From: TOLSYN sp035539055
GTDB taxonomy: Bacteria > Acidobacteriota > Terriglobia > Terriglobales > Acidobacteriaceae
Direction of reading: 5' to 3'
Assembly (NCBI GenBank): GCA_035539055.1
Contig: DATLJC010000032.1
Span: forward strand, 59,913-123,912
DNA length: 64,000 nt
Shown: one piece after another, positions 52,929 to 61,394 of the stretch
Numbering within the stretch: position 1 is the stretch's first letter
Layout: the number at the start of each line of letters is the position of its first letter
The notes under the pieces: model-generated
The model's database searches: none
What the model saw: the letters and a program-made list of their open reading frames with translations, nothing else
Told to the model about the DNA's origin: nothing
Program-made: the position numbers and the translations under genes

Positions 52929-53555
52929 CTACCTCGATCGCATTGCATGCGCTGCCCCACCAATCAAAAGACCAAAACCGATAATCGACAATAGAGGCAG
53001 TGGACTTCCAGCCAAGGGCAGGTTGAGGTCTCCGTCGTTACGCAACTCTGGAGGAATGGGCGCTGCGGGACTAACGCCGGCAATCGTTCGACTCGAATTC
53101 TGCCGCTTCGCTCCTCGTGGGCCATCGGTGCGTGCAGGGGAACTCACTGCTGGCACTTTGAACTGCACCGTCGCACTGCCGCCTGGGATAGGCGACTTGT
53201 TGGCGTCTACCAATGTCACTCGAACGCTGTGGACTCCAGGCTGGAGGTCGGAGAAGGTGTAGCTTGTGTCGGTGGTGTTGACTGGGTCAGCAGCGTCGAG
53301 TTGCAGGATGAAGTTAGGCTCCCCATTGAGTGCAGGCTTCACCAACTCGAAGCGAAGATCCACAAAGTTGGCTTCAAGCATTTGGCCAGCGACCGGCGTA
53401 AGGATTCGCAGCGATGATGATTGAGCGTCCGGATTTACGACGGCTGGAGCCGAAGATGAATCCGCGGCCGGAGTTGTGTTGGACCGACTTTCCTGGGCGA
53501 TGCCAAGTGTTGTGGCTATCAGCGCCAGCGAAAGCAGCAGTCGAATGTGTCCCAT
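52929..53555 (-). CDS. Secreted protein with sorting signal; likely sortase substrate
   Basis: From ATG at 53553-53555 the product is 208 residues. A signal peptide (MGHIRLLLSLALIATTLGIA) is followed by a Ser/Ala/Pro linker, then a beta-sandwich-like domain (about 48-135, with LQPGVHSVRVTLVD) and a Pro/Ser/Arg-rich stretch. The C-terminus is a textbook sorting signal: LPLAGS (179-184), a hydrophobic segment (about 185-203) and a short basic tail ending RSR. The motif is LPxxG rather than canonical LPxTG. The next gene downstream is a sortase. The function of the displayed domain is unknown. Confidence 0.8.
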   Translation of the reverse strand: MGHIRLLLSLALIATTLGIAQESRSNTTPAADSSSAPAVVNPDAQSSSLRILTPVAGQMLEANFVDLRFELVKPALNGEPNFILQLDAADPVNTTDTSYTFSDLQPGVHSVRVTLVDANKSPIPGGSATVQFKVPAVSSPARTDGPRGAKRQNSSRTIAGVSPAAPIPPELRNDGDLNLPLAGSPLPLLSIIGFGLLIGGAAHAMRSR

Positions 53556-53895
53556 GTACTCTCTTCTCCGAGTATGTAAGCGGCGCGTCAATAGCAGCAT
53601 TCATCTCCACAAAAAAGGTGCGCCGCTGCCTTTTCTGTCGACGGCTCCGAGAATACATTCCAGGTGCCTAATTTCACCTCTCGCCCTGAGAGGCCCTGCG
53701 ACGGAAAGCGATACTCTGTTTAGACCGCAATTCTTCTGGTCTATGTTGGAGCACGACGAGAACCAAACTGTTCAGTTCAGGCCTGTGTCTCTCACAAATC
53801 TTTTGCCTTAGTTCAAAACGAGGGAGTAAGGTCTTCGTTGACACTGGGCAGGAGCGCTGGAACAATCATTGCAGATAACTTTCAGGAGCCCTCAA

Positions 53896-54705
53896 ATGTC
53901 TGAGACCGTTGAGATCAAAAGTGTGGAGAAACAAACGAGCACAGTCGCGCTAGTGGCTGGAGCCGTGGTGGCGATCATTCTGTTTGCAGTCGCGCTCTAT
54001 CTGATTTTCGATCTGCGCGGTCGCGTGAATTCACTCGAAGCCAACGCTACGCGGCAGAATGCGGAAGCAAAGGTTATTGAAGACAAACTTCACCTGACCA
54101 ACAAAAACATCGAGGCCGGGATGGAGGCGCTCGGGTCCAAGGTGGGAATGACGCAGGAGGATCTGGCGAAAAGAACGGCTGATTTGAAGGCGCAGCAGGA
54201 GCGCGCAGCCGCTAGATTGGCCGCTGCTCAACAGGCAACAAACAAGGAAGTCGATAACGTGAATTCAGCCGTGACCGGCGTGAAGAGCGACCTTGGCGGA
54301 GCGAAGAACGATATCGCCAGCACACGTTCGGATCTTGCAGCGACGAAGGCTAAACTTGAAACCGCAATCGGCGACTTGAACGTTCATAGCGGACTGATCG
54401 CTAAGAATCACGATGAGTTGGAGTTCTTGAAGCATAAGGGCGATCGCAACTACTTTGAGTTCACGTTGAGGAAGAAACAGCGCAGTCCAATTGCAACCGT
54501 GAGTCTGGAATTGAAGAAGACCGATCCCAAGAAGTCCCGCTTTACGCTCAATGTTTATGCGGATGATCACACGATTGAGAAGAAAGATAGAACGCTCGGA
54601 GAGCCCCTGCAGTTCTACACGGGACGAGACAAACAACTCTACGAAGTAGTAGTCTTCAACGTTGGCAAAGACCAAATTTCGGGATATATGGCAACACCTA
54701 AATAA
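53896..54705 (+). CDS. Membrane-anchored coiled-coil protein of unknown function
   Basis: From ATG 53896, after CAGGAG, the product is 269 residues. A short cytosolic N-terminus and one membrane helix (about residues 18-42) are followed by a long alanine/lysine/glutamine-rich coiled coil (about 45-180). The C-terminal domain (about 185-268) is strand-rich with many lysines and aromatic residues (YFEFTLRKKQ, GEPLQFYTG). The topology suggests an inner-membrane protein reaching into the periplasm. I do not recognise a family. It is read as a single gene with its own strong terminator. Confidence 0.72.
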   Translation: MSETVEIKSVEKQTSTVALVAGAVVAIILFAVALYLIFDLRGRVNSLEANATRQNAEAKVIEDKLHLTNKNIEAGMEALGSKVGMTQEDLAKRTADLKAQQERAAARLAAAQQATNKEVDNVNSAVTGVKSDLGGAKNDIASTRSDLAATKAKLETAIGDLNVHSGLIAKNHDELEFLKHKGDRNYFEFTLRKKQRSPIATVSLELKKTDPKKSRFTLNVYADDHTIEKKDRTLGEPLQFYTGRDKQLYEVVVFNVGKDQISGYMATPK

Positions 54706-54723
54706 CAGAACTGCAATCGCAAG

Positions 54724-54745
54724 AGCCCGGCAGAGCCGGGCTTTT
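54724..54745 (+). terminator. Rho-independent terminator
   Basis: AGCCCGGC (54724-54731) and GCCGGGCT (54735-54742) form a perfect 8-bp stem with a 3-base AGA loop, followed by TTT. Confidence 0.92.
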
Positions 54746-54761
54746 GCTGCATCGGAGAGCT

Positions 54762-55280
54762 ATGCTGACTACATGGACTACTGCCTGGCAGATTGTTGCG
54801 CGCACCGGTGCGGTGTATCTGTTGGTGCTGGTGGGAGTGCGTTTGACGGGCAAGCGCGAGGTCGGACAGATGACGCCCTTCGACCTTACATTATTGTTGC
54901 TGCTGAGTAACTCGGTTCAGAATGCGATGACGGGACCGGATACTTCACTGGCGGGAGGTGCGGTGGCAGCGATCGTTCTGCTGACGCTGAACTATCTGAT
55001 CGCAGAGTTGAGCGGCTTAAATCGCAGGTTCCGGAGAATGGTGCAGGGTTCGCCCTCGCTGCTGATACATGATGGAAGTCTACTTATCGATCATCTCAAG
55101 AAGGAGAGATTGACGGTGGACGAGGTGATGAGGGCGCTGCGCGAACACGGTATCGGAAGCATTGGTGAAGTGGCGGTCGGTGTTCTTGAGGTGGACGGAT
55201 CGTTGAGTTTCCTGAAGAAGGATGAACTGCCGGAAGGGCTCCGGGCACGGCATCGCTCGCGATTTTTGAAGAGGGACTGA
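54762..55280 (+). CDS. DUF421 (YetF-like) membrane protein
   Basis: The 172-residue product has three N-terminal hydrophobic segments, then a small soluble domain of alternating strands and helices. VRLTGKREVGQMTPFDLTLLLLLS is characteristic of DUF421/YetF proteins, as is PSLLIHDGSLLIDHLKKERLT with the later DGSLSFLKK. Their role is unknown; some are linked to envelope stress or sporulation in other bacteria. The ATG at 54762 follows GGAGAG. It lies within 20 bases of the preceding terminator, so its promoter must be within or just ahead of it. Confidence 0.85.
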   Translation: MLTTWTTAWQIVARTGAVYLLVLVGVRLTGKREVGQMTPFDLTLLLLLSNSVQNAMTGPDTSLAGGAVAAIVLLTLNYLIAELSGLNRRFRRMVQGSPSLLIHDGSLLIDHLKKERLTVDEVMRALREHGIGSIGEVAVGVLEVDGSLSFLKKDELPEGLRARHRSRFLKRD

Positions 55281-55605
55281 GGAGCGCTGGGTCAAAAGTA
55301 CACTGGTCAGGTAAAAAGGAAACATTAGCTCAAAGGTTAATCGTCGTGAGGGGGGAGGTTAGATATCAGTTAATCGTAATGCAGGGTTCTCGAACATTAA
55401 CCGCATAGATATTATCGAAGCAAGTAATCGGTCTCTTTAAGAGTTGCTTCAATGGTAAATCTGTTCTCCGTTCTCTCCTTCTCTCATTTTTCTCTTCACC
55501 CGAAAAGAAATTTTGCGCCTCCTTACCTCCTGGCCAATGTTGAGGAGCTAGGAAACGTAGTTCTTTGGGTTGGGAACGATCGGAATCAAGAACAAAAGCA
55601 ACTAC
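55281..55605. other. AT-richer intergenic region, no gene recognised
   Basis: About 325 bases with lower GC than the surroundings. GTTAATCGT occurs twice (near 55337 and 55369) and a related CATTAACCG lies inverted nearby. A short frame from 55452 lacks any family motif. No RNA is recognised. Confidence 0.5.
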
Positions 55606-55641
55606 CCCACGTCAGCCCGATGAAACTGGGCGGGACGTGGG
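55606..55641 (-). terminator. Terminator after the TgpA-like gene
   Basis: CCCACGTC (55606-55613) pairs with GACGTGGG (55634-55641), with an inner AGCCC/GGGC pairing. Leftward it runs into AGTTGCTTTTGTTCTT. It lies 85 bases past the stop. Confidence 0.75.
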
Positions 55642-55725
55642 ACACCAGTGTGTTTCGGGTTAGGAATGCGACTGAACATGGGATACCAGAGGCGCTTCTC
55701 GCGTCAGGCAAGGTCTTTCGATACG

Positions 55726-57933
55726 TTAACGGGTGAGGGCGTTGCGGACCTGGTCGAGGAGTGCAGGGAGGTTTGCGGCAGCAGAGGGCGAATCGCCGAA
55801 GCGTGCGCGCTCGTAGGCCGCAGTGAAGCGAAGGACGGAGTCGCGGAGATTCTGATCCTTGATGGAGGCGGCAAACTCAGATGGAGTTTGGGCGGGAGTG
55901 CGAGCGTATCCTCGGCGAGCGAGACGGTTGGTCATACGCAGGTAGAGGATGGATGCAGCAGAACGGGGAGATTTGCGCAGGGAAGTTGCGCGCCAGTGAC
56001 GCCGGATGTTCCACAGGGCCAAGGGCAACGCGACGAGGATTACGAGGCCGAGCAGAAAAAGTCCGGGGCGGAGAAGGCGCGACGGGTCTTCGGTGGCGGA
56101 GTGGTGGAGGTGGCGTGCCGACTCCAACATGCGGTGGTATTGGCGGGCATACCAATGGCGGACCTCCTCCATGAAGTGGCGTGCCATACGCACGCTGGTC
56201 AAGGTTAAAGTCTGCTGGTGACCGGCATCGTAGTTGACGATCCATTCGCGCCAGAATCCACTGGCGGCGTCGAGATAGAGCTGGGCACGCGTCCAGAAAG
56301 TTACGATCGGAGCGGTGCCGGAGGGAGTGGGGTCAAAGGTGATCCAGCCAGCTCCGGGAATGAATGCCTCAATCCAGGAATGGGCGTCGCTGGCGCGCAC
56401 GATGTAGGTGGAATTGAGCTGGTTGAACTGGGCTCCGCGGAATCCGGTGATGACGCGAGTGGGGATACCTACAGTGCGGAGAAGTACGGCCATGGATGAG
56501 GCGAAATATTCGCAGTGTCCGCGGCGGCGATGGAAAAGAAAGTCCGCGATGGGGTCAGCCGGGGGCTCGGATGGTAGCTGTAGAGTATAGCCGAATTGCG
56601 TGGTGAGATGGCGTTCGATGGCGAGCGCGCGGCGATAGGGCGACGGTTCGGAATCGGTGAGCTTGTGGGCAAGCTCTGGAATACGCGGGTCAAGATTCGG
56701 GGGGAGCTGGTAATAACGGCCAGGGAGATCGGAAGGCATGGGTGCCGTGAGAGGGTAGAGAGCCGTCGGCAGAGGGGCAGAGACGTCCGATACTCCCTCA
56801 TAGACGCCAGCGGTGCGCTCGTTATCGAAGCTGCGGAAGGCCTGATCTTCGTCGACGATGATTTGGTGAAACGAACCGAAGAGCGCCTGGGCTACCGGGA
56901 TGGTGAAGATAACGTTGGTGCCGACTGGCTCCATGAGGACGCGATAGCGGAGAAGGTCGATATGCGTGCCTTGCGCAATATTCATATTTTCATGGTGCGC
57001 GATTTGATTGAAGCGGGTGGAAAGCTGAGAGCCGGGCGAGAGCACATTGGGGCCGTTGTGAGGATTGGTCCAGCGCTTGCCGTCGAAGTTGGTGAGCACG
57101 GCGCCGCGCAGGCGGATCTGGCGGCCGCCGGAGATGTCGCCCTCGATGCGGATGTGAGCCACGATGGAGGAGGACTGCTGTATGTGTCCGATTTCGCCGA
57201 GGTTGACGGAGTCGGAGAAGCCGGTGGAGATGGCGTCGTTTTGCGCGTAGCGGGAGAGATAACCTCCATTGATGCGCGGCATGGCGAAGAAGACCAGGGT
57301 TGAGACGCAGAGGATGGAAATCACGACTACGCCAGTGGTCCGGGCGAGCGATGTAGAGAGCCGCTGCATGGGCGAAATCTTGCGGTGGCGAGTGCGCAAG
57401 CCGGGGAAGGAAAGGGAACTGGAGTTGGAGGCGGATAGGGCGGAGCGTCGCATCTCCATGGCCATGAATGAAAAAACTGCGAGCACGACGAAGAGGCCGA
57501 AAGAGGCGAGGAAGGCTGAATCCACAGTGAGGATGGCAGCCGACAGCACCATGAGGAACGAAAGCACGGCGAGGTAGATGTAGTCGCGGTCGCGTTCGAC
57601 GGCGAAGAGCTTGACGCACATTCCGAAGAGGACGAGGTGGACAGTAGGGGTTAGGAAGTCGTGCGACAGCAGAAGGAAATCTACGAAGTAAACAAGGAAA
57701 TAGATGACTGCCAGCCATGAGGTGACACGGCGGGGAATGACGAATGGACTATTGGATAGAAGCAGGTAGCCACGAAATAAGAGGGCGGCAGAGACGAAGA
57801 TGATGCCGAAAAGATCGAGCTTGCCGGTGGAGGCCAGGGTAGCGAATCCGGTGACTACCAGCAGAAAGATTGAGGTCTGAAAGAGACGCTCGATTTCGGG
57901 AGGTGCGACGCGGGATGGGAGGGCCGTGGACAT
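55726..57933 (-). CDS. TgpA-like transglutaminase membrane protein
   Basis: From ATG at 57931-57933 the product is 735 residues. It has an N-terminal block of about six membrane helices (to about residue 190), then a periplasmic region with a papain-like transglutaminase core. The catalytic Cys is in RRRGHCEYFASSM, His in ASDAHSWIE, Asp in ITFDPTPSG. Near the C-terminus there is one more membrane helix and a DUF4129-type tail. The layout equals TgpA of Pseudomonas, an essential protein of unclear substrate. Usual partners (MoxR ATPase and DUF58) are not adjacent. An upstream extension of the frame would overlap the SRP RNA gene and is rejected. Confidence 0.88.
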   Translation of the reverse strand: MSTALPSRVAPPEIERLFQTSIFLLVVTGFATLASTGKLDLFGIIFVSAALLFRGYLLLSNSPFVIPRRVTSWLAVIYFLVYFVDFLLLSHDFLTPTVHLVLFGMCVKLFAVERDRDYIYLAVLSFLMVLSAAILTVDSAFLASFGLFVVLAVFSFMAMEMRRSALSASNSSSLSFPGLRTRHRKISPMQRLSTSLARTTGVVVISILCVSTLVFFAMPRINGGYLSRYAQNDAISTGFSDSVNLGEIGHIQQSSSIVAHIRIEGDISGGRQIRLRGAVLTNFDGKRWTNPHNGPNVLSPGSQLSTRFNQIAHHENMNIAQGTHIDLLRYRVLMEPVGTNVIFTIPVAQALFGSFHQIIVDEDQAFRSFDNERTAGVYEGVSDVSAPLPTALYPLTAPMPSDLPGRYYQLPPNLDPRIPELAHKLTDSEPSPYRRALAIERHLTTQFGYTLQLPSEPPADPIADFLFHRRRGHCEYFASSMAVLLRTVGIPTRVITGFRGAQFNQLNSTYIVRASDAHSWIEAFIPGAGWITFDPTPSGTAPIVTFWTRAQLYLDAASGFWREWIVNYDAGHQQTLTLTSVRMARHFMEEVRHWYARQYHRMLESARHLHHSATEDPSRLLRPGLFLLGLVILVALPLALWNIRRHWRATSLRKSPRSAASILYLRMTNRLARRGYARTPAQTPSEFAASIKDQNLRDSVLRFTAAYERARFGDSPSAAANLPALLDQVRNALTR

Positions 57934-58036
57934 CCGGTCCCCAGTATAGTTGAGGGCGCAACTCGCGATGGCGGGCGAGGGAGTTTTCCTCAGAGGCAGG
58001 GATGAATGGTCAAAACGGACGTGGTAGTATCGAAGC

Positions 58037-58147
58037 TGGTCGGACATCGGTCTTACGCGATGAAACCCCGCCAATCCCGCCAGGTCCGGAAGGAAGCAAC
58101 GGTAACGGGTCGTTTCGTGCGCAGTGAGCTGCCGGTGTCCGGCTTTA
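58037..58147 (+). ncRNA. ffs: Signal recognition particle RNA (small bacterial type)
   Basis: The plus strand contains the conserved apical sequence GGTCCGGAAGGAAGCA (58083-58098) with the GGAA tetraloop, the core that binds Ffh. The ends pair over 12 bases: GTCGGACATCGG (58039-58050) with CCGGTGTCCGGC (58132-58143), followed by TTTATT. Length of about 110 bases is typical of the short 4.5S type. A TAGTAT box at 58025-58030 could be its -10. Its partner receptor FtsY is at 30992-31954. Confidence 0.93.
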
Positions 58148-58312
58148 TTGCGTTGGGCGGCCCTGAAGCAAATCTCTGAAATACCAATTCTGAATCAGAA
58201 ATTCCTGATTCGAAACGTGCGCATTTCCGGGAGAGTTCCTGCGAAGAGCTGGGGCGTTTATGATTTGAAATTGGTGGGATTGAGAGAAGCTTGTGTCGTG
58301 GAGGTGATGGCG

Positions 58313-58480
58313 ATGCGGGTAGAAGATCTGGATAAGGCCGGACAGAGATTACTGGAGGTCCAGAGTCAAATGCCGCCGACTGGTTCGGCTCTGCGGGGAC
58401 TGGCCGTGGCGATTCCGATTTCGCTGGCCGCTTGGACGGTGATGGGATGGTTGCTGTGGATGGTGGTGGGACGGAGTTAG
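58313..58480 (+). CDS. Small (55-residue) membrane protein
   Basis: ATG 58313 is eight bases after a GGAGG at 58300-58304. It gives a 55-residue protein: an amphipathic N-terminal helix (MRVEDLDKAGQRLLEV), a short polar linker and one hydrophobic segment (about 30-51, VAIPISLAAWTVMGWLLWMV) with GRS at the end. The start rule, composition and membrane segment support a real gene, though I recognise no family. The open frame continues to 58124, but that part overlaps the SRP RNA end. Confidence 0.5.
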   Translation: MRVEDLDKAGQRLLEVQSQMPPTGSALRGLAVAIPISLAAWTVMGWLLWMVVGRS

Positions 58481-58488
58481 GGACGGTC

Positions 58489-58535
58489 AAAAAACCTCAG
58501 GTTATCGCCGTAAAGAACGTGACGCGAACCTGAGG
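58489..58535 (-). terminator. Terminator after the CoA-transferase gene
   Basis: CCTCAGGTT (58495-58503) pairs perfectly with AACCTGAGG (58527-58535) and is followed leftward by TTTTTTGACC. It also lies 15 bases past the small membrane protein gene and could serve both. Confidence 0.85.
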
Positions 58536-58573
58536 CACCAAAATCAAAAACAGCACTGTGACCACTCGTTCAC

Positions 58574-59878
58574 CTAATTGGCTGAGGCGCCGATGGCTAG
58601 AGGGCGTTTCTCCCGCAATGCATTGCGGAAGTTTGGATGGGCGATGGCAATGAGAGCTTCGGCACGCTGTTGCAATGTTTTTCCTCGCAAATCGGCAATG
58701 CCGTACTCGGTGACGATGTAGTGGACATCGTTGCGTGAGGTGGAAACGGCAGCGCCTCTATCGAGCTCTCGACAGATGCGCGAGATTGTTCCCTTGGAGG
58801 CCGTGGATGGGAGGGCGATGATCGACTTGCCGCCCTTGGAGCGTCCGGCGCCACGAACGAAATCGACTTGTCCACCGATGCCGCTGTACTGCACGTCGCC
58901 GATCATCTCGGCATTCACCTGACCAGTCAAATCAACCTGAAGGGCGGAGTTGACGGAGATCAGGTTGTCGTTTTGGCCGATGATATAGGGATCATTTGTG
59001 TAATCGACGGGATGTAGTTCGACGTCGGGATTGTTGTTCACGAAGTTGTAGAGTTTGTTGGTGCCGACAAGGAATGTGACGATGAATTTTCCGGGATTGA
59101 GGGTCTTCTTCTTATTGGTGATGACACCGGCTTCAACCAGGGTTACGACGGCATCGGAAAACATTTCGGAGTGAATGCCGAGGTCCTTCTTACCCATGAG
59201 GGAAAGAAGTGCGGCTTCGGGAATGCCGCCGATTCCGAGCTGCATGGTGGCCCCATCGGGAACGAGAGAGGCGACGTGCTGGCCGATCATGCGCTCGACT
59301 TCGCCGAATTTGGGTGCGGGAACTTCCTTGATATCGGAGTCGTTTTCGACGATATAGGTGAGGGCATCGAGATGAACTCTTACGCCGCCGGTGCGGGGAA
59401 GTTTCGTGTTCATCTCGGCAATGACGATCTTTGCGTTCTCGGTGGCGGCCTGGGTGTAGTCGCCTGAGAGGCCGTAGCTGCAATAGCCCTCTTCGTCAGG
59501 AGGTGTGACTTGTATCAGCATGACATCGACGGGAAGAATTTTGTGTTTGAAGAGGCGCGGAACTTCGGAGAAGAAGCACGGCGTGAAAGTGCCACGACCT
59601 TCCTGGATGGCTTTGCGATTTGGGGAGCCGAGGAAGGTCCCGTTGAAGCGAAAGCTCTTTTCCATTCCGGATTGGGCGAAGGCTCCCGGACCGATGGCTA
59701 CCATGTGGAAGATTTCCACGTTGGTGAGCTCAGGGGCGCGCGCCACGAGCGTCTTTACGAGCAAAGGCGGTTCACTGCAGGCATGGCTGAATACGACGTG
59801 GTCTCCGGACTTGACGGATTGCAGCGCCTGTTCGGCCGAGACGAGTTTTTCGCTGTAGGTGGTGCGCCAGTTTTTCAA
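58574..59878 (-). CDS. Acetyl-CoA hydrolase / 4-hydroxybutyrate-type CoA-transferase
   Basis: The 434-residue protein belongs to the AcH/4-hydroxybutyrate CoA-transferase family. It has SEKLVSAEQALQSVKSGDHVVF at the start, PDGATMQLGIGGIPEAAL (about 218-235), IHSEMFSDAV (catalytic Glu region, about 246-255) and GGQVDFVRGAGRSKGGKSIIALPSTA. It moves CoA between acetate and short-chain acyl groups or hydrolyses acetyl-CoA. The start is TTG with AAGGGG eight bases upstream. It is a different family from the CoA-transferase at 1-696. Confidence 0.9.
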   Translation of the reverse strand: MKNWRTTYSEKLVSAEQALQSVKSGDHVVFSHACSEPPLLVKTLVARAPELTNVEIFHMVAIGPGAFAQSGMEKSFRFNGTFLGSPNRKAIQEGRGTFTPCFFSEVPRLFKHKILPVDVMLIQVTPPDEEGYCSYGLSGDYTQAATENAKIVIAEMNTKLPRTGGVRVHLDALTYIVENDSDIKEVPAPKFGEVERMIGQHVASLVPDGATMQLGIGGIPEAALLSLMGKKDLGIHSEMFSDAVVTLVEAGVITNKKKTLNPGKFIVTFLVGTNKLYNFVNNNPDVELHPVDYTNDPYIIGQNDNLISVNSALQVDLTGQVNAEMIGDVQYSGIGGQVDFVRGAGRSKGGKSIIALPSTASKGTISRICRELDRGAAVSTSRNDVHYIVTEYGIADLRGKTLQQRAEALIAIAHPNFRNALREKRPLAIGASAN

Positions 59879-60197
59879 AATTAAAACCCCTTGTGATGCA
59901 GGATGGTGCGGAATGCCGCGCAGGCGATGGTTGCGGGAATCGCCCGGTATGCGGATGTTGGCGACACAATATCCAATGAATGAGCGCTGCAGATGTGATG
60001 GCTGTCACGATGATTGGTGAGCTGCGAGTTGCGTTTTAGGGATTGGATGGCCGACAACAGCAGGGCGGGAAGCTGAAGCGGCTGACTCCCAAGGTGGAAG
60101 CGAAAGCGGGTCGAGCTGGGCGTTCTGGCGTGAGCGGTTTACATTCCTGGCGCGGTGGGCGACAATTGGCACATTCCTAATACCGGAGAAATAGGAG
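59879..60197. other. Divergent promoter region between CoA-transferase gene and fabH
   Basis: 319 bases between divergent genes. A weak TTTACA (60138-60143) and GACAAT (60161-60166) pair, 17 bases apart, could serve fabH. No gene or RNA is visible. Confidence 0.5.
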
Positions 60198-61199
60198 TTG
60201 AATAATAAGATTCGGGCCAAAATCACGGCTCTGGGTTCGTTTGTACCTCCGCGCGTGCTGGCCAACGACGAATTGGAAAAGATGGTCGCGACTTCGAATG
60301 AATGGATTCTGGAACGCACGGGAATTCGCGAGCGTCATATTGTCGATCCGGGGACGGCAGCCAGCGATCTGGCGGTCGGGGCGGCGAAGGATCTGGCGGC
60401 GCGGCACAATGTCGACCTGAGCACGGTGGAAGCCATCATTGTAGGAACAGTGACGCCCGACATGATGTACCCGTCGACGGCTTGCCTGGTGCAGAAGAAA
60501 TTGGCTATTCCACAGGCGTGGGGATTTGACATTTCGGCCGGGTGCTCGGGATTTGTGTATTCGCTGACGACCGGAGCGAAACTGGTTGAAAGTGGTGCGC
60601 ACAAGAAGGTGCTGGTAATAGGGGCGGACGTGAATTCGTCGATGATCGACTACACGGACCGGTCAACCTGCATTTTGTTTGGTGACGGAGCTGGAGCAGT
60701 GTTACTGGAGCCGTCCGAAGAGGGCGAAGACGCTGGCTTTGTTGACTTTGTTCACCAGATCGAAGGCTACGGCGGGGACTACCTGTATATGCCGGGCGGG
60801 GGAAGCCTTCATCCTGCATCGCACGAAACCGTGGATCAAAAGATGCATTATATTCATCAGGATGGGCAGCAAGTCTTCAAGTATGCCGTGAAGAAAATGG
60901 CGGAGTGTACGGAGCGTGTGCTGGCCAAGTGCGGGATGACGGGTGCAGACGTGGATTGCTTTATATCCCACCAGGCGAATAAGAGGATCATTACCGCGAC
61001 GGCAGATCGGCTGAAGATGCCGCGGGAAAAGGTGATCATCAATATCGAGGATTTTGGAAATACGACGGCTGGAACAATTCCGCTGGCGATGAAGACGGCG
61101 GTTGAGACCGGGCGGTTGTGCAAAGGGCACACGCTGCTGATTGCATCGGTGGGCGCTGGATTTACGAGCGGCGCTTCGGTTATCAAGTGGGCTTTCTAG
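60198..61199 (+). CDS. fabH: 3-oxoacyl-[ACP] synthase III
   Basis: FabH condenses acetyl-CoA (or branched acyl-CoA) with malonyl-ACP to start fatty acid synthesis. The 333-residue protein has Cys116 in SAGCSGFVY, His in ISHQANKRI (about 258-266) and Asn in FGNTTAGTIPLA (about 286-297), the full catalytic triad. The start is TTG 60198. GGAG at 60185-60188 has suitable spacing, while AGGAG directly before the TTG is too close. No fab or plsX gene adjoins. A strong terminator follows. Confidence 0.95.
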   Translation: MNNKIRAKITALGSFVPPRVLANDELEKMVATSNEWILERTGIRERHIVDPGTAASDLAVGAAKDLAARHNVDLSTVEAIIVGTVTPDMMYPSTACLVQKKLAIPQAWGFDISAGCSGFVYSLTTGAKLVESGAHKKVLVIGADVNSSMIDYTDRSTCILFGDGAGAVLLEPSEEGEDAGFVDFVHQIEGYGGDYLYMPGGGSLHPASHETVDQKMHYIHQDGQQVFKYAVKKMAECTERVLAKCGMTGADVDCFISHQANKRIITATADRLKMPREKVIINIEDFGNTTAGTIPLAMKTAVETGRLCKGHTLLIASVGAGFTSGASVIKWAF

Positions 61200-61223
61200 A
61201 GAGAGTCACAGATTGAGTGAGGT

Positions 61224-61249
61224 ATGCCCTCTTTTGGAGGGCATTTTTT
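61224..61249 (+). terminator. Rho-independent terminator after fabH
   Basis: ATGCCCTC (61224-61231) pairs with GAGGGCAT (61237-61244), loop of five bases, followed by a run of six T. Confidence 0.92.
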
Positions 61250-61394
61250 GTCTTTGCGGGGTTGGGCAGTTAAATCATTGGGAAAAGCTCAAGTTTGTAA
61301 CTGGGGCGCGGAACATATCCAGCGGGGCCGGGTTTCAGAAGGCATCCACGGGTGTGGCTGGTGGCCACGTGTCCGTTCAAATGAGGTTACGAAT

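Noticed and set aside
55452..55736. 94-codon rightward open frame downstream of the TgpA-like gene
   Set aside because: Overlaps the TgpA terminator and 3' end; composition is not protein-like.
57934..58074. N-terminal extension of the TgpA-like protein
   Set aside because: The extra 47 codons have no membrane or family signal and would overlap the SRP RNA gene on the other strand.
58192..58211. GAATCAG/CTGATTC inverted repeat
   Set aside because: Perfect but only 7 bp, no T-tract and no gene end nearby to terminate; too little to call.
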